A DNA stretch of 50,143 nucleotides from CAZCZR01 sp964503455 (GTDB lineage: Bacteria > Bacillota > Clostridia > UBA1381), in NCBI GenBank assembly GCA_964503455.1, contig CAZCZR010000004.1, positions 1-50,143 on the forward strand. Reading direction: 5' to 3'. Shown piece by piece: positions 1-8,504 of the stretch (position 1 is the first letter of the stretch; every line of letters begins with the position of its first letter). The notes beneath the pieces were generated by a model, which saw only the letters and a list, made by a program, of their open reading frames with translations, did no database searches and was not told the origin of the DNA. Position numbers and translations under genes: made by a program.

Positions 1-77
1 GTGAAAGCCGCTCCAAGCAGCCTTGCCGCCGTAAAAGCGCCCTGACCGCCTCTGCCGTGCCATAAAATTTCTATCAT
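1..77 (-). CDS. 2-oxoacid:acceptor oxidoreductase gamma subunit, N-terminus (partial)
   Basis: The reading frame starts at ATG (75-77, minus strand) and runs off the left edge. The 25 visible residues begin MIEILWHGRGGQGAFTAARL. The HGRGGQG motif at the extreme N-terminus is the signature of the gamma subunit of pyruvate or 2-ketoisovalerate:ferredoxin oxidoreductases, which bind thiamine diphosphate together with the beta subunit and move electrons to ferredoxin. A strong Shine-Dalgarno (TAAAGGAGG on the minus strand, 81-89) supports this start. The start overlaps the stop of the preceding frame by 4 bases (ATGA). The substrate cannot be told from so short a piece. Confidence 0.75.
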   Translation of the reverse strand, partial: MIEILWHGRGGQGAFTAARLLGAAF

Positions 78-247
78 ATTTTTCCTCCTTTATCGCTTCT
101 GCGGAGCAAATACTGCTGTAATTTATTGAACGGAAAAACAATTGCCGCTGCAACGATTCCGATTACAATAATTCCGGCAATCGCTCTTGTGTAGTTGCCA
201 AAAGAATAGCTCTTAGCATAAAAATAAAATCGCCAAAAGAAAAGCAA
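74..247 (-). pseudogene. Small membrane protein, apparently frameshifted
   Basis: A 57-codon minus-strand frame ends TGA at 74-76, overlapping the oxidoreductase start. It carries a clear membrane segment (IAGIIVIGIVAAAIVF) followed by a basic tail. No good start or ribosome site precedes it. Upstream, in a different frame, about 40 codons encode another hydrophobic stretch (ILTGFIAFLLAILFL). The two frames would join at the T-rich run around 210-225. The simplest reading is one membrane protein with two or more segments, broken by a frameshift or a sequencing error. Family not recognised. Confidence 0.35.
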
Positions 248-749
248 TGAAGCCGGTTAATATCCTTCTCAATTTTCTGCCTAATGTTTTTGGTAAAAAG
301 TTAATAACGATTACCTCACATTCGGTTCATACATAGTTTCATGCTTCTCGCTTTTAAAGCGTACATATTGTATCATCCCTTAAAACTCATTTAACATATG
401 TATTTTATATGTTTTATGTTATTATACAAGCTTTTCCTCGGTTTGTCCAATATAAAATAATTATTAGCACTTATAACAAAAGTCTATAACCCATGTGCGA
501 ATGTCCCGCTGCATCCTTGCTGCGGCATTTGCTGCTGCGCAACACACTTATAACGCTAAAGTGTTGTTTGTTAATGGAATATATCACCGAAAACGGATGA
601 AGGACAATAAAGGCGGGTTTTGCAAGTCCTGATTTTATGCGGTAAGTCAAGGGTTAGCGATGAATTGTTAAAAACAGAAAAATTGCTTAATAAATTTTGC
701 GGACATTTTATATTGCAATTTAGAATTTTCGTGTATTTTAAAAAAAAGG
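248..749. other. Intergenic region, AT-rich
   Basis: No convincing gene. The left part (about 250-300) holds the out-of-frame N-terminal remnant of the membrane protein. A modest hairpin (CAACAC...AAGTGTTG, 540-566) is visible. The final 100 bases are AT-rich and lead into the promoter at 750. Confidence 0.5.
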
Positions 750-778
750 TTGATTTATTGTTCAGTCTATGTTATAAT
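750..778 (+). promoter_or_regulatory. Sigma-A-type promoter for the polysaccharide signalling genes
   Basis: -35 TTGATT (750-755), 17-base spacer, -10 TATAAT (773-778). It lies 44 bases before the chosen TTG start. This shows that codons upstream of about 785 in the long open frame are not translated. Confidence 0.75.
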
Positions 779-821
779 AACGATATATGTATACAATAAA
801 ATCTATAAAGAGGTGTCAGAT

Positions 822-1508
822 TTGGAAGAAAAAGAAATTAATCTTGCGGACGTATTCGCCGTATTGGTCACAAAATGGTGGGTTATAGTCATTTGTCTTA
901 TGGTGGCGGCAGTGGCTGCGTTTACTGCAAGCGAGCTGTTCATTGCTCCGCAGTATACCGCCAAAGGTTCGCTTTATGTAAGCGGCAGCAAAATGTCCAC
1001 CTCGGAAATCAACTATAACCAGACCCAGATAGCAGTACACTATGCAAAAACCTACGCTGATATTCTTAAAAGCAATACAGTGCTTACCATAGTGTCCGAG
1101 GATATGGCGGGGAAATACACTCCCGACGAACTGGAGAAAATGATCTCTCTCCAAACAGCGGAAGAAACGGAAATACTTTATGTGTCCGTTCAGGCAACCG
1201 ATCCGCATGATGCTTATCTGATAGCGCAGAGCCTTTTGAAAAATGCACCCGGAGTGCTTACCGAGATTGTAAACGGCGGTGACGTAAAGGTGATCGACGA
1301 AGCACAGGAGCCTATCGAGCCCAGCTCTCCTAACGTGTCAAAAAATACTCTTATAGGCGGGGTTGCCGGTTTTGTTATCGGCATAGCTATTATACTTCTT
1401 ATAGAGATGTTCGACACGCGCATCAAAAATTCCGATACAATTGTTGAAAAATACAATATACCCGTACTCGGAAAGATTCCTCAGATGAATTTGGGCAATG
1501 CGGAATAA
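822..1508 (+). CDS. YveK/Wzz-family chain-length or tyrosine-kinase modulator protein
   Basis: 228 residues. It resembles Wzz/CpsC/YveK membrane adaptors, which control polysaccharide chain length and activate the cytoplasmic tyrosine kinase encoded next. Two membrane segments flank an extracytoplasmic domain: about residues 19-40 and 177-195. The C-terminal cytoplasmic tail ends in a proline-containing stretch (YNIPVLGKIP), as in family members that contact the kinase. Start: TTG at 822, preceded by AAAGAGG (808-813) with good spacing. GTG at 813 is possible but overlaps the ribosome site. No polysaccharide polymerase or glycosyltransferase is present, so the pair may serve a distant locus. 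Confidence 0.8.
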   Translation: MEEKEINLADVFAVLVTKWWVIVICLMVAAVAAFTASELFIAPQYTAKGSLYVSGSKMSTSEINYNQTQIAVHYAKTYADILKSNTVLTIVSEDMAGKYTPDELEKMISLQTAEETEILYVSVQATDPHDAYLIAQSLLKNAPGVLTEIVNGGDVKVIDEAQEPIEPSSPNVSKNTLIGGVAGFVIGIAIILLIEMFDTRIKNSDTIVEKYNIPVLGKIPQMNLGNAE

Positions 1509-1535
1509 CATCAGTCAGCAAGGAGAAATATAAAT

Positions 1536-2363
1536 ATGAAAGTGAAGTTTAACGGAGTAAGGGAATATATAGACAAGAACATTCGAAAAAAAGAATCTCT
1601 CGACATGACGGAGAATCCGCAGGAGATGCTCATCACAAAAAACAACAGCTTCTTTGTCGAGGAGGCATACAAAGCGGCAAGGACCAATATCATGTTCTCG
1701 CTTTCAGAGCAGAATACGTGCAAGGTAATAGCTGTCACAAGTCCCAATCAGCATGAGGGAAAGACTACGACCACTGTCAATATTGGCATATCTTTTACAC
1801 AGGTAGATGCCAAGGTGCTTATAATAGACGCGGATCTTCGCCGTTCAAATGTTCACAGAATGCTTGAGATCAAACGCGGCAGCGGCCTTTCGGATGTGCT
1901 GTGCGGCTTTATTGATCCTATGCAGGCTATACGCAAAAATGTGATCAACGGACTTGACATTCTAACCGCAGGTCAGACGCCGCCGAATCCGGCCGAGCTT
2001 CTGGCGTCGCCCACAATGGCGGAGATCATCGGCATTTATAAGCAGCACTACGACTATATATTTATAGACACGCCGCCGGTAAACACCGTAACGGAGGCAA
2101 CGCTTATTTCCAAGATCGTTTCAGGCATGATACTGGTAGTCCGTCAGAATGTCACCACCTACGATGCTCTTGAAAAGGCTATCGAGGCTTTGGAATTTGT
2201 AAACGCGAAAATACTCGGCTGCATTATGAATGATATATCAACCAATCAGAGCGGCTTTACGTATAAGTATGACAAGAAATACACCTATTACGCAGACAAG
2301 CCCTCTGTTAAGACGAATAAAAAAGCCAAGTCGGACAAAAATCTCGCAAAGTCCGAAAAATAA
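1536..2363 (+). CDS. CpsD/CapB-type bacterial tyrosine kinase (BY-kinase)
   Basis: 275 residues. Autophosphorylating P-loop tyrosine kinase that works with the preceding membrane adaptor in exopolysaccharide control. Visible motifs: Walker A GKTTTT (75-80), Walker A-prime VLIIDADLRR (94-103), Walker B YIFIDTPP (about 174-181). A C-terminal tyrosine cluster (Y243, 245, 249, 251, 252) is the usual phosphorylation site, followed by a lysine-rich tail. The RNIMFS-like region before the Walker A, here ARTNIMFS (48-55), is the family's oligomerisation motif. ATG start after AAGGAGAAATATAA. It lies 27 bases after the adaptor gene, so the two are surely co-transcribed. Confidence 0.88.
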   Translation: MKVKFNGVREYIDKNIRKKESLDMTENPQEMLITKNNSFFVEEAYKAARTNIMFSLSEQNTCKVIAVTSPNQHEGKTTTTVNIGISFTQVDAKVLIIDADLRRSNVHRMLEIKRGSGLSDVLCGFIDPMQAIRKNVINGLDILTAGQTPPNPAELLASPTMAEIIGIYKQHYDYIFIDTPPVNTVTEATLISKIVSGMILVVRQNVTTYDALEKAIEALEFVNAKILGCIMNDISTNQSGFTYKYDKKYTYYADKPSVKTNKKAKSDKNLAKSEK

Positions 2364-2400
2364 ACCAAACCGCACGGCATATATACGAGGAGGAATTAAC

Positions 2401-3738
2401 GTGAACAAAAAAATCATCGCCGCGGCGTCCGCCGCAGCTATCACAGCTCTTGCGCCGATGTGCGCGGCATTTGCCGAGGATGGAAATATCGAGATCAGCT
2501 ACAACGGCGAGTATATGACGTATGACGATGTTCGTCCCGAGCTTATCAGCGACAGAACAATGCTTCCGTTCAGAAAGGTGCTTGAAACCATGGGCGCGGA
2601 GGTTACATACGATGAGGCAACCGATACCGCCAAAGCCGTTCGCGGAGATACGGCTGTGGAATTTTCATTAAGCGGCACGACCGTTACCACGACGCATGGC
2701 ACAGACACTTCATACATAGAAATGGATGTCGCTCCCGTTTTAAAGAATGACAGAACGCTTGTTCCCGTCCGCTTTATGAGCGAGGCGCTCGCAATGAATG
2801 TCGGCTGGGATGACGAAACGCAGACGGTTTACATCGTGGATAAGGAACGCTATCTCAATGATATATCGCAAAGCGCTCCCAATTTTTACGCGCTGCTTTC
2901 TTCCGTAGGCGCGGCAAAGGAACAGTACGTTTCGCAAAGCGCAATCGCACTGAATACCAAAACCTCAAAGGACGGCGCTGAAAAAAGCATAGACCTTTCA
3001 GCCGATATCAAAACAAACAAAACCGCCGACAAAAGCTCCGGCGAGGTAAAAGGTGATATTGCATTTTCAGGTCTTACAGAGGAACTCGGCACTATACTCT
3101 CAAGCGGCAGCGCGGATCTGAAGGATGTTGATCTTACTTTTGTCAACACGGATAGGAATGTCTTTATTCAGACCAACATCGCCGAAAAGCTAAGCGAGCA
3201 GTATCCTTCCAGCGGCAAACTGATGATGGCGGCAGCCTTTATCAGCAGTGATTCGTGGCTTAAGGCGGATAAGACCAAGCTTTCGGAGCTTACAGGAGGC
3301 ACATCGCTAAACATGACCTCGCTTGTATCGCCGATTGTTATAAACGGAGATGTTACAGCGGCTCAGGCACACGCGGCGGACGCTCTGTTCGATTCCGCAC
3401 CCGCGCTTGACCCGATGCTGAGTGTAAATACCGACGGCAGCTATTCCATTACTGTAACCAAGGACAATATATCAGCGGCAGTTACGCTTCTTGCGCTTAT
3501 AGGCGCGGACACGGAATATTCGGCTTGCGAGGAGCTTGAGATCACGCTTTCGGGAAAGATAACGGACGGATTTGAAACGGAGTCATCAATCTCTCTCCGC
3601 GAAAAAAGCTCCGATTCGGACATCACTTTTACAAAAACCACTTCAGCCGATCCCTCCGCGGAACCTGTCATACCCGCATATGACGCAAACACCAAGGACG
3701 ATCTTATAATGTACTTAGAAATAGCAAAAGGATTATAA
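2401..3738 (+). CDS. Secreted protein with copper amine oxidase N-terminal-like (stalk) domain
   Basis: 445 residues from GTG at 2401. GAGGAGGAAT (2387-2396) fixes this start over the longer open frame. Residues 1-25 form a Sec signal peptide with an AFA-E cleavage region. Residues about 28-150 match the Cu_amine_oxidN1 domain common in Clostridia exported proteins, with paired repeats around DRTMLPFR and DRTLVPVRFMSEAL. The rest is a Ser/Thr/Ala-rich domain of unknown role. It is not an amine oxidase; the domain is thought to act as a wall or surface module. It follows the BY-kinase by 37 bases, probably in the same operon, suggesting a surface or extracellular polymer role. Confidence 0.75.
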   Translation: MNKKIIAAASAAAITALAPMCAAFAEDGNIEISYNGEYMTYDDVRPELISDRTMLPFRKVLETMGAEVTYDEATDTAKAVRGDTAVEFSLSGTTVTTTHGTDTSYIEMDVAPVLKNDRTLVPVRFMSEALAMNVGWDDETQTVYIVDKERYLNDISQSAPNFYALLSSVGAAKEQYVSQSAIALNTKTSKDGAEKSIDLSADIKTNKTADKSSGEVKGDIAFSGLTEELGTILSSGSADLKDVDLTFVNTDRNVFIQTNIAEKLSEQYPSSGKLMMAAAFISSDSWLKADKTKLSELTGGTSLNMTSLVSPIVINGDVTAAQAHAADALFDSAPALDPMLSVNTDGSYSITVTKDNISAAVTLLALIGADTEYSACEELEITLSGKITDGFETESSISLREKSSDSDITFTKTTSADPSAEPVIPAYDANTKDDLIMYLEIAKGL

Positions 3739-3759
3739 TTCGCTAACTAAAAAAACACA

Positions 3760-3804
3760 AAAACAGGACTGTTTGCCTTAAACGATAAACAGTCCTGTTT
3801 TATT
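3760..3804. terminator. Strong bidirectional-looking terminator
   Basis: A 15-base perfect inverted repeat (AAAACAGGACTGTTT at 3760-3774 and its complement at 3787-3801) with A-runs and T-runs on the two sides. It sits between two convergent genes and can serve both. Confidence 0.9.
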
Positions 3805-3832
3805 ACTCAGCCGATCAAAGCTATTATCCGAT

Positions 3833-4285
3833 TCATCCGTGGCGTATCACAGCCACTATGATGCCTAAAAGAGCGCCCGCCACAACCTCGATCGGTGTAT
3901 GACCAAGCAGCTCCTTCAATCTTTTCTCCGTCTTGCTGAAATCCTCTTTTCCCCACCTGTCAACGAGCTTGTTTAAAATGGCAGCCTGCTGTCCGGCGGA
4001 TCGTCTTACTCCCGCAGCGTCATACATCACAACGCACGCAATAACAACGCATATAGCGAAAGCTGTAGAGTTAAAGCCATCCGTAAGCCCAACCGCCGCC
4101 GCAAGCGACATGACAAACGCCGAGTGTGAGCTTGGCATTCCGCCAGAGCCGGTGATGCGCGAAAAATCCAGTTTTCTGTTTACTATAAACACGAGCAATA
4201 CCTTCATCGCCTGCGCCGCAAGCCAGCTTATTCCCGCCGTAAACAACACAGAGTTACGGCAAAACTCCGAAAAATATTCTTTCAT
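3833..4285 (-). CDS. Divergent PAP2-family membrane protein (DUF212, YuiD-like)
   Basis: 150 residues, several hydrophobic segments. The motif GMPSSHSAF (about residues 48-56) and the later DAAGVRRSAGQQA stretch match the DUF212/YuiD group, distantly related to PAP2 acid phosphatases. The substrate is not established; a lipid-phosphate phosphatase role is inferred from the fold. It lies 60 bases downstream of ispA, which makes prenyl diphosphates. Ribosome site GAGAGGAC precedes ATG. Last gene of the nusB operon. Confidence 0.8.
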   Translation of the reverse strand: MKEYFSEFCRNSVLFTAGISWLAAQAMKVLLVFIVNRKLDFSRITGSGGMPSSHSAFVMSLAAAVGLTDGFNSTAFAICVVIACVVMYDAAGVRRSAGQQAAILNKLVDRWGKEDFSKTEKRLKELLGHTPIEVVAGALLGIIVAVIRHG

Positions 4286-4345
4286 AACAATAAGTCCTCT
4301 CGGTTTTATTTTGTGTGCAGACCCTAAAGCCTGATCACAAAAGCT

Positions 4346-5227
4346 CTAATAATTTCTTATTATAAGCCGGTCGGAAAGCCTTTTCAAAAAGTCCGCTTCC
4401 GAGCCGAAACGCTTTAAGGCGGTCTTTGCTTTTTCGGTATACTCCTCCATAAGATTTCGCGACTCGTCTATACCAAGAAGCGTCACATACGTATTCTTGC
4501 CGCTTTTCTCATCGCTGCCGATAGGCTTGCCAAGCGCCGCCTCATCTCCGGTCACATCTAATATATCATCGCATATCTGAAACGCTATGCCGAGATTCAA
4601 TGCAAACTCGTCACACGCCGCTATATCCTCCTCGCTGCCGCCGCCGATAAGAGCGCCTATCGTACAGGCGGAACGTATTATCGCGCCGGTTTTCAGCGAA
4701 TGGAGATATTTAAGCTCCTCCAAGGTTATCTTTTTGTTTTCCGCCTCTATATCCACGACCTGACCGCCTATCATGCCCTCTGTACCGGATGATACCGCAA
4801 GCATATTCACGGCACGGAGTACCTTTTCGGCAGGTATGCCGGGATATTCATATGCCGATACCACCTCAAACGCTTTGTTTAAAAGCGCGTCGCCCGCAAG
4901 CACCGCCATACCCTCTCCGAATACCTTGTGGTTCGTCGGTTTTCCACGGCGCAGATCATCGTTGTCCATGCACGGAAGATCATCGTGGATAAGCGAATAT
5001 GTGTGTATCATTTCCATCGCCGCCGCAAACGGCATTACTGCGTTCTCATCGCCTCCGCACATACGCGCACATTCGGTCATAAGCACGGGGCGCAGACGCT
5101 TTCCGCCCGCGTTGAGACTGTATCGCATAGCGCGGTATATTTCTCTTTGGTAATTGTCGCGAACAGGAACGTATTTCTCTAATTCGCGCTCGATCTTTTC
5201 TATCCTCTGTCTAAGCTCTTCTTTCAT
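4346..5227 (-). CDS. ispA: Geranyl/farnesyl diphosphate synthase
   Basis: 293 residues, the normal length. Condenses isopentenyl diphosphate with allylic diphosphates to make farnesyl diphosphate for quinone, undecaprenyl carrier and related lipids. First aspartate-rich motif HDDLPCMDNDDLRRG and second motif QICDDILD are intact. Start ATG is 12 bases after the xseB stop with ACGGAGAAC as ribosome site. The xseA-xseB-ispA order is a widely conserved Firmicutes arrangement. Confidence 0.93.
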   Translation of the reverse strand: MKEELRQRIEKIERELEKYVPVRDNYQREIYRAMRYSLNAGGKRLRPVLMTECARMCGGDENAVMPFAAAMEMIHTYSLIHDDLPCMDNDDLRRGKPTNHKVFGEGMAVLAGDALLNKAFEVVSAYEYPGIPAEKVLRAVNMLAVSSGTEGMIGGQVVDIEAENKKITLEELKYLHSLKTGAIIRSACTIGALIGGGSEEDIAACDEFALNLGIAFQICDDILDVTGDEAALGKPIGSDEKSGKNTYVTLLGIDESRNLMEEYTEKAKTALKRFGSEADFLKRLSDRLIIRNY

Positions 5228-5239
5228 ATTGTTCTCCGT

Positions 5240-5473
5240 TTATTCGTTCATATCGGGGAACGGCTCCGCCTGCATATTTCCCTCGGAGTCCGCCATAAGG
5301 ATAGCTACCTTTTTCTCGGCGCTGTCCAAAAGTGTCTTACACTCACGCGTAAGAGCGGTACCCTTTTCAAATAATTCAAGAGATTCCTCAAGAGTTGCGC
5401 TGCCGCTTTCAAGCGAGCGCACTATACCCTCAAGCTCCGTTATAGACTGTTCAAATGTTTTTTTCTTTGCCAT
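5240..5473 (-). CDS. xseB: Exodeoxyribonuclease VII small subunit
   Basis: 77 residues starting MAKKKTFEQ. Small helical subunit that binds several copies to XseA and is needed for degradation of single-stranded DNA. The core (ELEGIVRSLESGSATLEESL) is typical. I chose the internal ATG at 5471-5473, two bases after the xseA stop with GGGAGA just upstream, over a GTG/ATG extension inside xseA. Confidence 0.93.
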   Translation of the reverse strand: MAKKKTFEQSITELEGIVRSLESGSATLEESLELFEKGTALTRECKTLLDSAEKKVAILMADSEGNMQAEPFPDMNE

Positions 5474-5475
5474 AG

Positions 5476-6681
5476 TTATTCTCCCGTTACCTCGCACTCT
5501 ACTTCTCCGTCGGAAAGTCTTAGCCGAAAGCGCTCCGCTTCTCTGACCTTCTGCGCCGAATACAATACCGTGCCGTCCTTTGACGTCGCTATCGAATATC
5601 CGCGCGCAAGCACAGCGATCGGACTGAGCGCTTCAAGTCCGGCTGCGGCTTTTGAAAGCCTTGTTCTGCCGCGCATTATATCCATGGAATACGCGCCTGT
5701 CATACGCTTTACAAGATTATCAAGGCGCAGACCGCACTCGCCAAGCTTATCGGCGGGACTTCTCAGCGCCGCCCGCTTAAGACGCAGACGCTCATACTCA
5801 AAACGCGCGTTCATGCTTTTCGCCATCGCTCCGTACAGCTGATGCACATACTGCCTAAGCTCCGATGACGACGGAACAGCAAGCTCCGCCGCAGCCGATG
5901 GTGTCGGCGCTCTTAGGTCGGCGGCAAAATCAGCTATGGTAAAATCCGTTTCATGACCTACCGCCGATATTATGGGGATCTCCGATGCGAATATCGCTCT
6001 TGCCGTTATCTCCTCATTGAATGCCCACAGATCCTCTATGGAACCGCCCCCGCGTCCGGCTATTATCGTATCAACTGAATTTGTGCGGTTAAAGTACTCT
6101 ATTCCCGCAACAACACTTTCAGCAGCGCCTATGCCCTGCACCTGCGCCGGATACAGAATTATCTCCGCAAGCGGATACCTTCTTGTTATAACGTTTATTA
6201 TATCTCTGACCGCTGCTCCCGTAGGCGCTGTTATAACACCTATGCGGCGCGGAAACTTCGGTATAGGCTTTTTATGTGCAGTGTCGAAAAGACCTTCTTC
6301 GGCAAGCTGTTTTTTCAGCTTTTCGAACATCGCGTAAAGCTTTCCGACACCGTCTTGGACCATTTCCTCGATATAAAGCTGATAAACTCCGCCGGCTTCA
6401 TAGCACGACACTCTTCCGCGCGCTATTACCTTCATGCCGTCGGCAGGCTCAAAATCAAGTCCCGATGCCGCCGAGCGGAACATCACTGCCTTAAGCACTC
6501 CGCCTTCATCCTTTAGGGTGATATACAAATGCCCCGAATAGTGTCGCTTATAATTGGAAATTTCTCCCTTTATCCATATATTGTTAAGCAGCGCGTTGCC
6601 GTCAAGCACGCGCCGGATATAGTTGTTCAGCTGAGAAACCGTTGCAACGCGCGGCTCGGCTGTATTTGACTGTGTACTCAT
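5476..6681 (-). CDS. xseA: Exodeoxyribonuclease VII large subunit
   Basis: 401 residues. N-terminal OB-fold (about 10-105, with NIWIKGEISNYKRH) followed by the catalytic exonuclease domain containing GVITAPTGAAVRDI, GRGGGSIEDLWAFNEE and SAVGHETDFTIADFAADLRAPTPSAAAE. A long helical region follows, then a C-terminal domain. All family hallmarks are present. ATG overlaps the stop of the upstream M22 gene by 4 bases, so the two are translationally coupled. Confidence 0.95.
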   Translation of the reverse strand: MSTQSNTAEPRVATVSQLNNYIRRVLDGNALLNNIWIKGEISNYKRHYSGHLYITLKDEGGVLKAVMFRSAASGLDFEPADGMKVIARGRVSCYEAGGVYQLYIEEMVQDGVGKLYAMFEKLKKQLAEEGLFDTAHKKPIPKFPRRIGVITAPTGAAVRDIINVITRRYPLAEIILYPAQVQGIGAAESVVAGIEYFNRTNSVDTIIAGRGGGSIEDLWAFNEEITARAIFASEIPIISAVGHETDFTIADFAADLRAPTPSAAAELAVPSSSELRQYVHQLYGAMAKSMNARFEYERLRLKRAALRSPADKLGECGLRLDNLVKRMTGAYSMDIMRGRTRLSKAAAGLEALSPIAVLARGYSIATSKDGTVLYSAQKVREAERFRLRLSDGEVECEVTGE

Positions 6682-7607
6682 TTTGCAGTATGAAGATATT
6701 TTGCCATTAAAGCCGTTCCGACAGCATTGTCCGACGAAAGCTCTGGCGAGGCAAAATATATTTTCCCCTTTATATTATTTTTCAGATATTCTCTTATATG
6801 CGTGTTGGAAATAACTCCCCCTGCCGCTATGACCCTCGAAAGACCCGTTTGTAAAATCGCATGATTCAAAGTTTTTTCAAGGGTTTTTGCGATCGCGGCA
6901 AAAACACCCATGGCAATATCAGCGTTATCGTATTTGCCTATCATAGCCGCTATCTTATTTTCCGTGCCGGAGAAGTTCATATACGCACCGTCCGCAGAAA
7001 CCGGCAGCCTGACCTGCTCAGCGGAACGAGAAGCTATGGCGTCAAGCTCTTTTCCGGCAGGAAAGCGGCAGCCCATCATAACACCGACCCTGTCGATAAG
7101 CTGTCCGGCGCTTATATCTTTAGTGCCGCCTATTATCTCCGACACAAATCCGCACCGCGAAAGCCTGCTTTTTAATATCTCTGTCGTGCCGCCTGAAAGA
7201 TGCAGCGATATAAATCCGCCATCCAAAAGCTCATACGCTCCGGCGCTTTCTATCGCCGCCATTATGTGTCCCTCTTGATGAGAAACTCTGTAAAGCGGAA
7301 CGCCTGCGGTTTTTGCCGCGCTTGCAGCCGCAAGCTCTCCGGCAAGGAACACCGGCATATATGAGCCTTCGATATTTCTCGGGCGCGTACTCACCCCGAT
7401 GGCGGCTATATCCTCGGAAATCTCGATCATCTCATATAATTCCGGCAGAGCCTTTATGTGCTGAAACAGAGCGTCGCTTTGACGAAGACCTCTCCCGCCT
7501 TCGGGAACCGAAAGTATGCGTCTGATATTCTGTGTTTTTCCTTCATCGGACACCGCCGCGACGGAAGTCGTATAGTTGCTTGTATCAAAGCCGAGATATA
7601 TGCTCAT
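6678..7607 (-). CDS. TsaD/Kae1-like M22 family protein (paralog of tRNA t6A enzyme)
   Basis: 309 residues from ATG at 7605-7607, which overlaps the nusB stop (ATGA). Belongs to the ASKHA-fold M22 family. N-terminal FDTSNYTTS, metal-binding HQEGH, LHLSGGTTE and AAGGVISN are conserved. It is shorter than canonical TsaD (about 335-340 residues) and the sequence differs in the region around IGVSTRPRNIEGSYMP. It therefore looks like the second paralog found in many Clostridia rather than TsaD itself. Its reaction is not known. Confidence 0.75.
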   Translation of the reverse strand: MSIYLGFDTSNYTTSVAAVSDEGKTQNIRRILSVPEGGRGLRQSDALFQHIKALPELYEMIEISEDIAAIGVSTRPRNIEGSYMPVFLAGELAAASAAKTAGVPLYRVSHQEGHIMAAIESAGAYELLDGGFISLHLSGGTTEILKSRLSRCGFVSEIIGGTKDISAGQLIDRVGVMMGCRFPAGKELDAIASRSAEQVRLPVSADGAYMNFSGTENKIAAMIGKYDNADIAMGVFAAIAKTLEKTLNHAILQTGLSRVIAAGGVISNTHIREYLKNNIKGKIYFASPELSSDNAVGTALMAKYLHTAK

Positions 7608-8014
7608 TCGGCGCACACCTTTTTGTATACGCCGCCGAGAACTCCGTTTACAAAACGCGCGGTATCGGAATCGGCGTATTCCTTAGTGATCTCTATAGCC
7701 TCGTTTATCGCCGAGCGCGGCGGAACGTCATCGGCATATATCATCTCGTACACTCCGAGACGAAGCGCCGTCAAAGCCGCGCGCGATATTCTGTCAAAGC
7801 TGCGTTTCCCCGTCAAAGCGCCCTTTATCAGTCCGTCAAGCTCCTCGCGCTTTTCAAATACGCCCAGGGCAGTTGCCGTTATATAATGTAGCTGTTTCAC
7901 AAGAGCGGGATTTTCCTCAACCGTCAGCTGTATCTGTTCACTCACTTCTTCGGCTGTGTCTGTCATGCGGAAAAGTACCGAAAATACCGCCCTGCGCGCT
8001 GCGTTTCTTGTCAT
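7604..8014 (-). CDS. nusB: Transcription antitermination factor NusB
   Basis: 136 residues, the usual length. All-helical RNA-binding protein that joins the rRNA antitermination complex with NusE. N-terminal ARRAVFSVLFRM and C-terminal motifs RLGVYEMIYADDVPPRSAINEAIEI and ARFVNGVLGGVYKK are family signatures. ATG follows TTAGGAGATAATACT. First gene of the minus-strand operon nusB-M22-xseA-xseB-ispA-DUF212. Confidence 0.95.
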   Translation of the reverse strand: MTRNAARRAVFSVLFRMTDTAEEVSEQIQLTVEENPALVKQLHYITATALGVFEKREELDGLIKGALTGKRSFDRISRAALTALRLGVYEMIYADDVPPRSAINEAIEITKEYADSDTARFVNGVLGGVYKKVCAE

Positions 8015-8057
8015 AGTATTATCTCCTAATTGCTTTAATGCTGATTTTAATACATAT

Positions 8058-8063
8058 ATTATA
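8058..8063 (-). promoter_or_regulatory. Possible -10 element for the nusB operon
   Basis: TATAAT on the minus strand, 44 bases before nusB. The region 17 bases upstream (TTCCAT) is a poor -35, so this is tentative. Confidence 0.35.
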
Positions 8064-8193
8064 CAATACTTTCTTTAAAAATGGAAGTCTTTACGCAAAA
8101 ATTTTTATAATTTTTTTCTTTGCGCTTTTAAATACAATATGAGCTATACACATTTAACAAAATTTCGATTATAATTCTGTGAAATATAAATAG

Positions 8194-8222
8194 GTGACAA
8201 CTTATATTTTATGTGATATAAT
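8194..8222 (+). promoter_or_regulatory. Strong sigma-A-type promoter ahead of the dut leader
   Basis: -35 GTGACA (8194-8199, five of six consensus), 17-base spacer, -10 TATAAT (8217-8222). Transcription would begin near 8229, about 275 bases before dut. Confidence 0.7.
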
Positions 8223-8228
8223 TATGAC

Positions 8229-8475
8229 TGGACAGTATATGGTTTGAAAAATTATTAAATGGCGTTTTTGAAAACCTCCCGCATTTGTTAAATTGCACGG
8301 CTAATATCGGCTTTTGCGTTAAAAATTTTTGCTGCGGTATTTGTTTGCTTATGCGAACATACCCGCGAAGGTAAGGTGTTGCCCGTATGAAATACGCGAG
8401 TATTCCTGCGGTGCCTGCTTTGAATCCGATAATTATTTGCGCGATTTGCCAATCATCCTTGGGTTTTTAGACGCG
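8229..8475 (+). ncRNA. Candidate structured leader or small RNA upstream of dut
   Basis: About 245 bases between a strong promoter and dut without an ORF. I can pair AAAACC (8270-8275 region) with GGTTTT near 8462, AAATTGC with GCGATTT, TATCGG with CCGATA, and an inner hairpin GCGG-TAT..GTTTGC-TTAT-GCGAAC.ATAC-CCGC (about 8334-8373). A small CGTAT-GAA-ATACG hairpin follows. The nested pairings form a rod with inner branches. It matches no RNA family I can verify (6S, tmRNA, SRP, RNase P and common riboswitches lack their key motifs here). Whether it is an independent RNA or a dut leader is unknown. Confidence 0.35.
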
Positions 8476-8504
8476 CCATAAAGATGCAATACAAGGAGAA
8501 GGAT

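Noticed and set aside
6678..7607. Canonical tsaD
   Set aside because: Shorter than TsaD and different in several conserved blocks; called a paralog instead.
8229..8475. 6S RNA, tmRNA, SRP or RNase P RNA
   Set aside because: Size and rod-like pairing fit 6S loosely, but I could not place the conserved bubble, and the hallmark motifs of the others are absent. Left as an unnamed candidate.
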